64,000 nucleotides of DNA from a bacterium (GTDB lineage Bacteria > Electryoneota > Electryoneia > Electryoneales > Electryoneaceae), in the NCBI GenBank assembly GCA_020444425.1, contig JAHLLB010000025.1:1-64000 (forward strand), in the 5' to 3' direction. Each line of letters opens with the position of its first letter. The stretch's first letter is position 1. The position numbers and the translations under genes were made by a program. Below, piece by piece: positions 8,819-16,484 of the stretch. The notes beneath the pieces are model-generated. The model ran no database searches and was not told the DNA's origin. It saw only the letters and a program-made list of their open reading frames with translations.

Positions 8819-8956
8819 GCGTCATTCCGAACGGAACGAAGAGAAGTGAGGAAGAGCCCGCTTACTTTCGGGTGCAGCGAAGAAGCCGACCGTAGGTAAC
8901 CTGTTGACAAGTTGGATCTTCTTCAGGCGCAAATAGCCGCGCCTTCAGAATGACGC
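8819..8956. repeat. 138-bp dispersed palindrome-ended element, copy 2
   Basis: Ends are GCGTCATTC (8819-8827) and GAATGACGC (8948-8956). Its length equals copy 1, and the preceding GGGTGGGCGAT is shared with copy 1. As there, it lies just downstream of a subtilase gene, so gene, terminator and element may have duplicated as one block. Confidence 0.85.
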
Positions 8957-9011
8957 GCGCGCGAGGTTGCGATTTGAATGCGGGAACGGTCGCTCGTTCA
9001 ACCACCTGTAC

Positions 9012-9042
9012 CTGCCACGGGTTTCGATCCGTGGCAGTTTTC
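9012..9042 (+). terminator. Strong hairpin with T-run
   Basis: CTGCCACGG (9012-9020) and CCGTGGCAG (9029-9037) form a 9-bp stem followed by TTTTCT. No coding gene ends nearby on the plus strand, so it may be a transported terminator or part of the repeat-rich spacer between copy 2 of the 138-bp element and the 9-bp array. Confidence 0.5.
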
Positions 9043-9052
9043 TACCGCGTCC

Positions 9053-9106
9053 GTTGCATCCTTTGCATCCTTTGCGTCCTTTGCATCTGTTGCTTCTGTG
9101 GCCTCA
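9053..9106. repeat. 9-bp tandem repeat, six units
   Basis: Units GTTGCATCC, TTTGCATCC, TTTGCGTCC, TTTGCATCT, GTTGCTTCT and GTGGCCTCA follow one another, with a degenerate seventh unit just before. It is the same repeat family as 2804-2884, again in an intergenic region. Confidence 0.8.
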
Positions 9107-9328
9107 CCGGAGCCTCGAGTAACGTGTTCACGGCTGTTCCCGTCTTACGAAACATCCCGGGGTAGGGGTGGTGTGTGTCCGCATGAACGAGATGTGGGCG
9201 GAGCGGCTCGAATGGAGCTGCGCTTGTCTACATTTCGGGAGTTCGCTAACATACCGGATTATTGGGGAAAACGAATACGGTTCGCCGGACAAACCGGTGG
9301 GGCGTGGTATCTTGGAACGGAGGGAAGC

Positions 9329-11236
9329 ATGCTGTTTCGTCGCATGATGTTGGTTGCATTGGCGTTATTGGTCGTGGTCAGCGCCTTTGCACAGAAGCCG
9401 GAGACACTGGATCGCAGCCAGATTCCGGATGATTACAAGTGGAACCTGAATGACATTTATCCCGACTGGGAATCCTGGGAAGCGGACAAGCCCCAGATCG
9501 AAGAGCTGATGAACCAGCTTCAGACCTACAAGGGTCGCCTTGGTGAAAGCCCGGAAGTGTTGGCCGAGATGTACACCGTCGGTGAAGAACTCGGCATGAT
9601 GGTCGAACGCTGGGCGTCGTATGTGTGGCTCGCGGCGGTCGTCGATCAGAAAAACATGGAGTTGAAGGCGAAGCAGCAGGAAATGGGCATCATGTTCGCC
9701 CGTTTCGGCCAGGCGATGGCGTGGGTCGACCCGGAAATCCTCAGCAGCGTCCCGAAAGACGTGATGCTGACCTGGATTCAGGAAAACGGCACTCTGCGTG
9801 ATCGTCAGCATGAAATCATGGAGCTGTACCGTCAGCAGGAGCACGTGCTGGACGAGCAGGGCGAATACCTGTTGTCGCTGTCGTCCCAGCTGCAGGGCAA
9901 TCCGGGCAGCACCTACAATTCGCTGTCGACAGCGGATGTGGAATTCCCTGAAGTGACGCTCTCCAATGGCGAGACGATCAAGGCGACGCACGCCAACTAC
10001 GGCCTCGCGAAAGAAACCTTCCGCAACCAGGAAGACCGGATGAAGGTGTTCAAGGCGCATTTCAGCACCTTCGATGATTTCGAAAACACCTACGCCTCGA
10101 TTTTTGACGGCATGCTGCAGTCGAACTGGTACGAGACCCAGGCGCGCAACTACAACTCCGCCGCCGAGATGTACCTCGACCAGAACAACATCCCGGTTGA
10201 CGTCATGACCGGTATCATCGAGCAGGCCAAGCTGGGCGTGGAACCGTTGCAGAAGTACAACCGTCTGCGCAAGGAAGTGATGGGGCTGGAAAACTACCGT
10301 TACTTCGATATGTACATGCCGTTGGTCGAGATCGACTGGCCGTTCTACTATGACGATCTTCAGCCGATGATCATGAATTCGCTGTCACCGTTCGGCGACG
10401 AGTACACCGAGCAGGCCGAACGTGCGTTCAACGAAGGCTGGTTCGACATTTACGAAGCTGAAGGCAAGCGCTCCGGCGCGTTCAGCGCAGGCGTCTACGG
10501 CGTGCACCCGTACATGATGCTGAACCATGCGGACACGATGAACGATGCGTTCACGCTGGCCCACGAGCTCGGCCACACGATGCACACCGTACTCTCCGAC
10601 AACAACCAGCCGTACCACAGCAAGGACTACAGCATCTTCGTCGCGGAAATCGCATCCACGATGAACGAGCAGTTCTTCCTCGATTACCTGCTGGAACAGA
10701 CCGACGATCCGGACAAGCGCATCGCGTTGCTCGAGCACGCGATCAACAGCATCCACGGCACCTTCTACCGTCAGCTGATGTTCGGCGACTTCGAGTACAA
10801 GATGCACACCGCTGTGCAGAATGGTCAGCCGATCACCTCGGCGACGCTGCAGGACATGTACCTCGAAAGCCTGAACGACTTCTTCGGCGACAGCCTCGAC
10901 GATCAGGACTGGTACAAGAACACCTGGGCACGCATTCCGCACTTCCAGCGTCCGTTCTACGTCTACCAGTACGCGACCAGCATCGCTGCCTCCAGCCTGA
11001 TTTATGATCGCATCACGAACGAAGACAAGTATTCGAAGAAGGAACGCAAGCAGGCGCTGGAAGCCTACCTTGAACTGCTCAGCTCCGGTGGTAACGACTA
11101 CCCGATCGAGCAGTGCAAGAAGGCCGGCGTGGACTTCATGACCCCGGCTCCGGGCGAAGCGATGGTTGCGAAGATGACCCAGCTCGTCGACCAGCTCGAG
11201 CAGGAACTGATCCGCAAGGGTCTGCTCGAAGGCTAA
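9329..11236 (+). CDS. Exported M3 oligoendopeptidase, PepF-like
   Basis: 635 aa from the ATG at 9329 with GGAGGGA 4 nt upstream. The N-terminus (residues 1-21, basic then hydrophobic, ending SAFAQ) is a signal peptide, unlike typical cytosolic PepF. The rest follows oligoendopeptidase F along its whole length (about 600 aa is usual). The zinc site is HELGH (His412, Glu413, His416), with the third ligand Glu440 in the following helix (FVAEIAST). It should cleave short peptides in the periplasm or outside the cell, plausibly those released by the subtilases upstream. It has no T9SS sorting domain. A GC-rich terminator lies 24 bp after the stop. The open frame extends to 8978 without support. 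Confidence 0.9.
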   Translation: MLFRRMMLVALALLVVVSAFAQKPETLDRSQIPDDYKWNLNDIYPDWESWEADKPQIEELMNQLQTYKGRLGESPEVLAEMYTVGEELGMMVERWASYVWLAAVVDQKNMELKAKQQEMGIMFARFGQAMAWVDPEILSSVPKDVMLTWIQENGTLRDRQHEIMELYRQQEHVLDEQGEYLLSLSSQLQGNPGSTYNSLSTADVEFPEVTLSNGETIKATHANYGLAKETFRNQEDRMKVFKAHFSTFDDFENTYASIFDGMLQSNWYETQARNYNSAAEMYLDQNNIPVDVMTGIIEQAKLGVEPLQKYNRLRKEVMGLENYRYFDMYMPLVEIDWPFYYDDLQPMIMNSLSPFGDEYTEQAERAFNEGWFDIYEAEGKRSGAFSAGVYGVHPYMMLNHADTMNDAFTLAHELGHTMHTVLSDNNQPYHSKDYSIFVAEIASTMNEQFFLDYLLEQTDDPDKRIALLEHAINSIHGTFYRQLMFGDFEYKMHTAVQNGQPITSATLQDMYLESLNDFFGDSLDDQDWYKNTWARIPHFQRPFYVYQYATSIAASSLIYDRITNEDKYSKKERKQALEAYLELLSSGGNDYPIEQCKKAGVDFMTPAPGEAMVAKMTQLVDQLEQELIRKGLLEG

Positions 11237-11259
11237 GCTGTTCCGACGTGGTTTGACTT

Positions 11260-11293
11260 AAAGGCCGGTCCCTGATGGACCGGCCTTTCTTTG
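11260..11293 (+). terminator. Terminator after the M3 peptidase gene
   Basis: A 12-bp stem AAAGGCCGGTCC / GGACCGGCCTTT with a CTGAT loop, followed by CTTTG. The A- and T-rich ends make it usable on both strands. Confidence 0.9.
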
Positions 11294-11415
11294 TTCCAGC
11301 ATAATATCTGTTAGCCTCTATTAACATGAACTCTTACTAGCGTTGCTTTGTACAGGAACAAAGATTAGTTTTCTTTCTTGGAGAATTAATAGTCATTCGA
11401 CTTGGGGAGGGTAAC

Positions 11416-11928
11416 GTGTTCAAGTTTAAAGGTTTGGTAGCTTTTTCGATCATCATTGTATTGGTTGCGATGACCGGTTGTGCGACTATTATGCACGGTT
11501 CTAAGCAAAAAGTGTCCGTTACGTCGGATCCAAGTAGCGCTAAAATTGAAATTGTGACTATTGGCGGTCTGACTGTGGCTTCTGGAAATTCGCCATTGCA
11601 GGCAAGCCTAAGTAAAAAACAGGAGTATAAGGTTGTTGTTTCACTGGAAGGTTACCAAACCGAAGAAATCTTATTGACTCAAGAATTTGACATGTGGGTT
11701 ATTGGGAATATCATTTGTGGCGGTATTCCAGGTTTGATCGTCGACGCATTAAGCGGGGCAATCAACCAAATTGAGCCGGACACCGTCATCGTTACACTTG
11801 AGCGCACAATGGGTGCAGACAATAGTCAAGGTGTGCATTTGGTGATGTATATGCGCGGCGAAGGCGGAAACATCTACCAGTATGTGCGTGAATTGACCCC
11901 GATGATCGGGCCACTCGAAGCCATGTGA
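11416..11928 (+). CDS. Lipoprotein with PEGA-like domain
   Basis: 170 aa from a GTG preceded by GGGGAGGG. A lipoprotein signal with lipobox ending at Cys22 (AMTGC) opens the protein. Residues about 30-85 (VSVTSDPSSAKIEI ... YKVVVSLEGYQ) look like a PEGA-type beta domain, found in many surface lipoproteins. A short hydrophobic, glycine-rich stretch at about 95-115 (GNIICGGIPGLIVDALSG) is unusual for a lipoprotein and may be membrane-associated. The gene starts an operon that is visibly AT-richer than its neighbours, with the YidD-like gene 1 nt after its stop. The function is unknown; it is not assigned to a named family with certainty. Confidence 0.75.
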   Translation: MFKFKGLVAFSIIIVLVAMTGCATIMHGSKQKVSVTSDPSSAKIEIVTIGGLTVASGNSPLQASLSKKQEYKVVVSLEGYQTEEILLTQEFDMWVIGNIICGGIPGLIVDALSGAINQIEPDTVIVTLERTMGADNSQGVHLVMYMRGEGGNIYQYVRELTPMIGPLEAM

Positions 11929-11929
11929 C

Positions 11930-12361
11930 ATGCAGAACAGCTCTTTAACTACCTTACAACATCAACCGTCTCGGGGAATTATGTTCCTCGCGACGGTTTT
12001 GCTTTTTTTTGTATTTCAATTGCCCGTTGCTGCAATAGTACCAATGCCGGGCGAGGCTAAAACCTGGAGCAATACTGTCGCTCACAACTCGCGTTTTGAC
12101 GAATCAATGTTGACAAATCCGCTTCTCCATTGGTACCAGCATCAATCTGCGCGTACCGTTTCACGGTGTCCATTTAAAACCTCATGTTCTCGCTATGCAC
12201 TTGTTTCCTTTGAGACAAAAGGGCCAATATTGGGTCTACTGTTTTTCATTGATCGTCATTATTTTCGCGAACACCGGTATGTCAGCCTGTACTACCGTCC
12301 CGCACTGAACACAGCCGGGCAAAAACGACTCGATGACGATTTCTTTCTGACGGGTGAGTGA
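11930..12361 (+). CDS. YidD-like protein with N-terminal export signal
   Basis: 143 aa. Residues about 65-115 match the YidD family (membrane protein insertion efficiency factor, PF01809): NPLLHWYQHQ, then RCPFKTSCSRYAL with the paired cysteines, then KGPILGL and a final R-rich segment. Canonical YidD is about 70-85 aa and sits at the inner face of the membrane. This one adds a hydrophobic N-terminal segment (residues 18-38) that resembles a signal sequence or anchor. It also lacks the usual proline-rich ending. The gene is sandwiched between a lipoprotein and a TPR protein with nearly no spacing, so it probably works with them at the envelope. The start could be the internal ATG at residue 18. 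Confidence 0.7.
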   Translation: MQNSSLTTLQHQPSRGIMFLATVLLFFVFQLPVAAIVPMPGEAKTWSNTVAHNSRFDESMLTNPLLHWYQHQSARTVSRCPFKTSCSRYALVSFETKGPILGLLFFIDRHYFREHRYVSLYYRPALNTAGQKRLDDDFFLTGE

Positions 12362-12362
12362 T

Positions 12363-13292
12363 ATGCGCTTGATCCTCTTTCTCTGCCTTTGTTTTGTCGT
12401 AACAGCAACAGCTCCAAATAGTGAAGCTTTGGCCTCAGGTCTTAAGACATCAGATATCGATGATTTTGCTCGATACCTTTTCTTAGAAGGTGATTACACT
12501 CGCGCGGCTGGAGAATACAAACGATTGGCCTATTATGAGAATTCAGACTCCCTTCGCTTATCATGGCAACTTTGGGTGGGACGATCTGAAGCGCTTGCTG
12601 GCAACAGATTTGGCGCTTTGCAGTACACAGGTCATGTGGCGCGGCATGCCGACAGTTTTCCAAATCTGTATTCAAGAGCAAAGCTTCAGCTCGGGGTTTT
12701 GGCTTTAGAGAGCCTTGATTTTATGGCGGCTCGGAAGCACCTGACGGAGCTCAAAGATGATTCGCTTTTTACTGAACTAGCTGTCCTGTTCACTATCCCA
12801 GTTTATTTCTGGCAAAGAGATTACAGCAGTGTTTCGTTTACTCTGGCGAATTACCCAGCATCACCCTTAACTGAGAATCAACGAACGGCTTTGGGCCAAG
12901 TTCTGACAATCGCCAGAAACTCGCCGACAAAGAGTCCGTTTCTCGCAGGGGCGATGTCGGCGGTCATTCCTGGATCAGGGCAGTTTTATTGCGCGCATCC
13001 TGTTGATGGAATTCAAGCTTTTCTCTTTGATTCCATGTTCATTATTGCCGCAGCGGTCGCATGGTCCAATGAGGATCCATCAGACTCAGATCTGGACGCG
13101 CTGACTATTCTTGCCACAGGGGCGGCGACCGTAGTGCATGGCGCTAACATCTTCGGTGCATCACGTACAGCCGCATATCGAAATCACCGTCTAAGGCTGG
13201 ATGCGTTCGACGAATCGCTACAAATAGCAAAGGACGCTTATATGGAACAACTTCGTTTAGAATTGTCGCCTCATGATCCACCCGAAAATTGA
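12363..13292 (+). CDS. TPR-like envelope protein with C-terminal membrane domain
   Basis: 309 aa from the ATG at 12363, one base after the YidD-like stop; a GTG at 12354 in the same frame is an alternative. A signal peptide (1-23) precedes a helical region of TPR character (about 30-185), with repeated motifs such as YLFLEGDYTRAAGEYKRL and ARKHLTEL. The C-terminal third contains AGAMSAVIPGSGQFY and hydrophobic helices, the pattern of the DUF5683/TM2-like domain in which P-G-x-GQ-Y sits at a membrane turn. It is probably an inner-membrane protein with a periplasmic TPR part. It is the third gene of the AT-richer operon and is followed by a terminator. No specific function is claimed. Confidence 0.7.
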   Translation: MRLILFLCLCFVVTATAPNSEALASGLKTSDIDDFARYLFLEGDYTRAAGEYKRLAYYENSDSLRLSWQLWVGRSEALAGNRFGALQYTGHVARHADSFPNLYSRAKLQLGVLALESLDFMAARKHLTELKDDSLFTELAVLFTIPVYFWQRDYSSVSFTLANYPASPLTENQRTALGQVLTIARNSPTKSPFLAGAMSAVIPGSGQFYCAHPVDGIQAFLFDSMFIIAAAVAWSNEDPSDSDLDALTILATGAATVVHGANIFGASRTAAYRNHRLRLDAFDESLQIAKDAYMEQLRLELSPHDPPEN

Positions 13293-13315
13293 TGAATCGG
13301 ACCGTTGAAACACAC

Positions 13316-13346
13316 AAGGCCAGCCCACATCGGGCTGGCCTTTTTC
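13316..13346 (+). terminator. Terminator of the lipoprotein/YidD/TPR operon
   Basis: Stem GGCCAGCCC (13318-13326) / GGGCTGGCC (13332-13340), then TTTTTC. It sits between convergent genes. Confidence 0.9.
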
Positions 13347-13384
13347 TATTGGAACTGTGCGACACTGACGCACAGGGTAGGCGT

Positions 13385-14974
13385 TCATTTCATCAGCACA
13401 ACGTTCTGTTCCACTGTCTGGTTTGCGTAGCGCAGCTGCACCACATACATCCCGTTCGCATTGCCGGATGCATCCAACTCCACCCGGTGCTGCCCAGCGC
13501 CATAGTCCGCACGGCTGGTCTGAACCGTCTGACCAAGCGTGTTGATCAAGCTGACCGTCACTTCGCCGCCCGCCGCGAGGCGGAACGGGACGGTGACGGT
13601 CGGGTTGAACGGGTTCGGGTACGCCGCCGCCACCTCGAACGTTGACGGGACTGCGGTCTGGTCCGGATCGTCATCCACCGCGGCATCGGCCACATCGCGC
13701 ACCAGCATCACGTAATTGTATGCGCGGGACGCGTCCCCCTGCGGCGCGTTGCCGAAGTAGTACCCGTCCGGATTATAGTTGTAACCGAGGAAATTTCCGT
13801 CCTTCAGGTCCGACCGCTGGCAACCCGCGCTGTGCACATCCATCCACTGGTTTTGCATGAAGCCCATGCCGCGTCCGAAGCAGACGTAGGCACCGTTATC
13901 GCCCATGCCGTTGCTCTTGATGTGCGTCGTGCTGCTCCAGTACCACGGCCAGTCAACCTCACCCTCTTCGTTCGTGATCTGCGTCGGATTGAACAGCGGA
14001 TCGAGGGCTGCCGATCCGGTCGCGCCCGGCGCACGGTCATAGTCCACGATGCTCTGCAGTTCTTTCGCGTTCGGCAGCCGCCAGTCGTTGTAGCCGAGAT
14101 AGGCTTCGTCGTTCATCTGCTGCGCGTACGCCAGCGCCTCCTCCCACAGCACACCGGATCGCGGACCGTCGCCATCGCCACCGTGATCGTTCTGCGTCCA
14201 CATCAGGCCGGTTGCGGTGTCGCTGATGGTGCCGTCGCCGTTGTCGACGAACGCGTTGTCGCCGTAGTCCGGATTGCCGCGCACATAATAGACGTAGCGT
14301 GGCACAAAGCCCGGCGCGCCGGTGGGATAGCCTTTGATGCGGCCGTCCGCAAGGTTCAGCCCGAACGCGGCTTCCTGTCCGTCGAACACGTCGTCCAGGC
14401 ATTCGTTGGAGGACCAGAACTGCGCGTCGATGATGCGGTCGCCGGCGCTCTCGTCACCGTATGCGAAATCGAAGTACGTCGTATCGATGAAGGGACTCAG
14501 ATTGACCGGGTCCGGCCCGGACGGATCAGTGCCGTCAAAATTCATCAGCGAGTACAGTTCCTTGATCGACGGCAGCCGCCAATCGTTGTATCCGCCGAAT
14601 TCTTCCGCGTTCAGTTGATCCGCGTACGCCTGCGTTTCCGAATACAACAGCTTGTCGTCGTAGTCGATGTCGCCGTCCCGGTCGGTGTCCGGACTTTTGG
14701 TCCACGTCAGGCCGGTGATATTGTCATATACCGTCAAACCGTCGCCGGAAACGGTGTAGCTGGGCTGAATGCCGTCGAGCTGGGCGTCCTGGCCGTAGAA
14801 CGCTTCCCCGGCTGACGGAGGGTTGATACCCACATGGTTGTCGAAGCACTGTGACTGGCCGGTGTCGACAATCGGGTAGGTAACGTCTGCAGCGGCAGTG
14901 GTTGCCATCAGCAGCAACGTCAGGCCCAGTGCAAGCGCCAGCTTTCGTAATCGAATGGGGCTTCCGTGACTCAT
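13385..14974 (-). CDS. T9SS-sorted protein with two DUF1566 domains
   Basis: 529 aa from the ATG at 14974 with AGGGAGA upstream on the minus strand. The protein has a signal peptide (1-29, ending TAAAD). Two copies of the DUF1566 (Lcl C-terminal) fold follow: each has GLTWT or GLMWT, a segment rich in A and Y, and the hallmark YNDWRLPxxKEL (about residues 130-145 and 295-310). The C-terminus is a type A sorting domain (AAYPNPFNPTVTV ... VVLMK). The domain is common in secreted proteins of environmental bacteria and has no established activity. The pre-sorting module seen in many neighbours is absent; the DUF1566 part runs almost directly into the sorting domain. The gene is divergent from the methyltransferase. 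Confidence 0.88.
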   Translation of the reverse strand: MSHGSPIRLRKLALALGLTLLLMATTAAADVTYPIVDTGQSQCFDNHVGINPPSAGEAFYGQDAQLDGIQPSYTVSGDGLTVYDNITGLTWTKSPDTDRDGDIDYDDKLLYSETQAYADQLNAEEFGGYNDWRLPSIKELYSLMNFDGTDPSGPDPVNLSPFIDTTYFDFAYGDESAGDRIIDAQFWSSNECLDDVFDGQEAAFGLNLADGRIKGYPTGAPGFVPRYVYYVRGNPDYGDNAFVDNGDGTISDTATGLMWTQNDHGGDGDGPRSGVLWEEALAYAQQMNDEAYLGYNDWRLPNAKELQSIVDYDRAPGATGSAALDPLFNPTQITNEEGEVDWPWYWSSTTHIKSNGMGDNGAYVCFGRGMGFMQNQWMDVHSAGCQRSDLKDGNFLGYNYNPDGYYFGNAPQGDASRAYNYVMLVRDVADAAVDDDPDQTAVPSTFEVAAAYPNPFNPTVTVPFRLAAGGEVTVSLINTLGQTVQTSRADYGAGQHRVELDASGNANGMYVVQLRYANQTVEQNVVLMK

Positions 14975-15121
14975 GATTATCTCCCTGATTGATGGTTGGG
15001 GTCTACGGATTGGACGCCTGCCCCACCGGCAGGGTTTAGTCCGGCAAAAATATACCGTGGCGCACTCCGCCCATCGACCTTATTTTTCCTGTCCGACCCG
15101 AACAAACATCTGGAGATGATC

Positions 15122-16132
15122 ATGCCCCCGACACACGGCGACCTGCAGGCGCGACGCACCCAACTTTCCGACATGGCCAACGGCTACCGCACCTCCGCGA
15201 CCATCCTCGCGGCGATTGAACTCGGTGTGTTCAGCGCCTTATCGGATAGACCGAAAACCATGCCGGAGCTCGCGGCAGACCTGGCGTGTTCCGAACGCGG
15301 GCTGCGTGGCCTGTTGGACGCCCTGGTCGGGCTCGACCTGCTGGTGTTGGACGATGGACGGTATGGCCTGCACGGCCTGGCGGATGAATTCCTGCGGGAC
15401 GGTTCCCCTCTGTATATGGGCGACATCCTCGAGCACGGTGTGTCGCTGCTGAAACGCTGGGCTCATCTCGCGGATGCGGTCCGAACCGGTAAACCCATCC
15501 GTGAAGCGGGCAAACCGAAGCGCACGGCGGACGAATTGCGCGCGTTCATCCTCGGGATGCAGAACATCGCTGTGAAGTCAGCGGAGCAGATGGTCGAATT
15601 TCTTGATCTCGGTCCGGTCAAGCGCGTTCTCGATGTCGGTGGCGGACCTGGAACCTATTTGCACGCAGTCCTGCGTGCCCAGCCAAACGCCACCGGTAGT
15701 GTGTTGGATTTGCCCGATGTAATCCGTATCGCACGCGAACAAACTGAAAAGGAAGGTCTGACAGATCGCGTCTCGTATATCGAAGGCAGCATGTTTGACG
15801 TCGACTACGGCGGTCCGTGGGATCTCGTGATCCTCAGCAACATTATCCACAGTTGGGACGAATCCGCCAACGCTCAACTGTTTGCACGATCGTCCTCCTC
15901 CCTCGCTCCCGGCGGCTTCTTGTTGGTCAAAGACTTTTTCCTGGAGTCGAACCGGACCACCCCACCCGACGCCGCCCTGTTCACCCTCAACATGCTGGTC
16001 GGCACCGAAGCCGGACGTTCCTACAGTTGGCAGGAGTGCGAGGACTGGCTCACCTCAGCGGGTCTCAAACTTATACGTCGTGGCAAGGTAGGTATCAGTT
16101 CGGGATTGCTGCTGGCTCAGAAAGCGAAGTAA
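15122..16132 (+). CDS. SAM-dependent O-methyltransferase, plant-COMT type
   Basis: 336 aa from the ATG at 15122 (GGAG at 15112-15115); an in-frame ATG 6 nt upstream is possible. The N-terminal helical dimerisation domain (about 15-85: LAAIELGVFSALSD, a winged-helix) is followed by a Rossmann methyltransferase domain. Motif I is VLDVGGGPGTYL (about 170-181), and LVILSNIIHSWDE is the post-motif typical of hydroxyneurosporene and acetylserotonin O-methyltransferases. It transfers a methyl group from SAM to a hydroxyl of a small molecule; the substrate cannot be told. It is alone on its strand, more than 30 kb from the carotenoid operon, so a carotenoid role is not assumed. Confidence 0.85.
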   Translation: MPPTHGDLQARRTQLSDMANGYRTSATILAAIELGVFSALSDRPKTMPELAADLACSERGLRGLLDALVGLDLLVLDDGRYGLHGLADEFLRDGSPLYMGDILEHGVSLLKRWAHLADAVRTGKPIREAGKPKRTADELRAFILGMQNIAVKSAEQMVEFLDLGPVKRVLDVGGGPGTYLHAVLRAQPNATGSVLDLPDVIRIAREQTEKEGLTDRVSYIEGSMFDVDYGGPWDLVILSNIIHSWDESANAQLFARSSSSLAPGGFLLVKDFFLESNRTTPPDAALFTLNMLVGTEAGRSYSWQECEDWLTSAGLKLIRRGKVGISSGLLLAQKAK

Positions 16133-16484
16133 GAAATCCAGCAGCACGAGCTGAAGACCCCGGTTTGAGAGCTTTTTAGGGCTCTCGGAGGCCTCTCTCC
16201 CCAACCAACGCAGAATTCTCACAAGGATTCTGTGCTTTATGTGTTTGGGGTGGAATTATGCCCGATTCTTCTCAATTTGTCTCACTTTACCCGAAAATTA
16301 CAAAATACCATAACTCATTTTCACAAGAATCAGCGTTTTTCTAAATCCAAAATGGTGATATGAGTAGAAGGCTGGGAAACGTAAGCCTCATCAGGGCTTG
16401 CGAGAATCGAATTTTGCTCATTGACGTCTCATTTGGGAGTTTATCACAAAATTCGGAGAATTTGGATGTTGTTTCTGATGGGGT
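16133..16484. other. Gene-free spacer with AT-rich right half
   Basis: Just after the methyltransferase, GAGAGC (16167-16172) pairs with GCTCTC (16181-16186). Further on, CCCCAA near 16199 pairs with TTGGGG near 16245 around an inner CGCAGAAT/ATTCTGTG stem (about 16209-16235). From about 16255 the sequence becomes AT-rich with no convincing frame. The nested hairpin could be a terminator without T-run or a structured RNA; evidence is slight. Confidence 0.3.

Noticed and set aside
15122..16132. O-methyltransferase as a carotenoid (CrtF) enzyme
   Set aside because: It fits the broad family, but the gene is more than 30 kb from the crt operon and nothing ties it to carotenoids.
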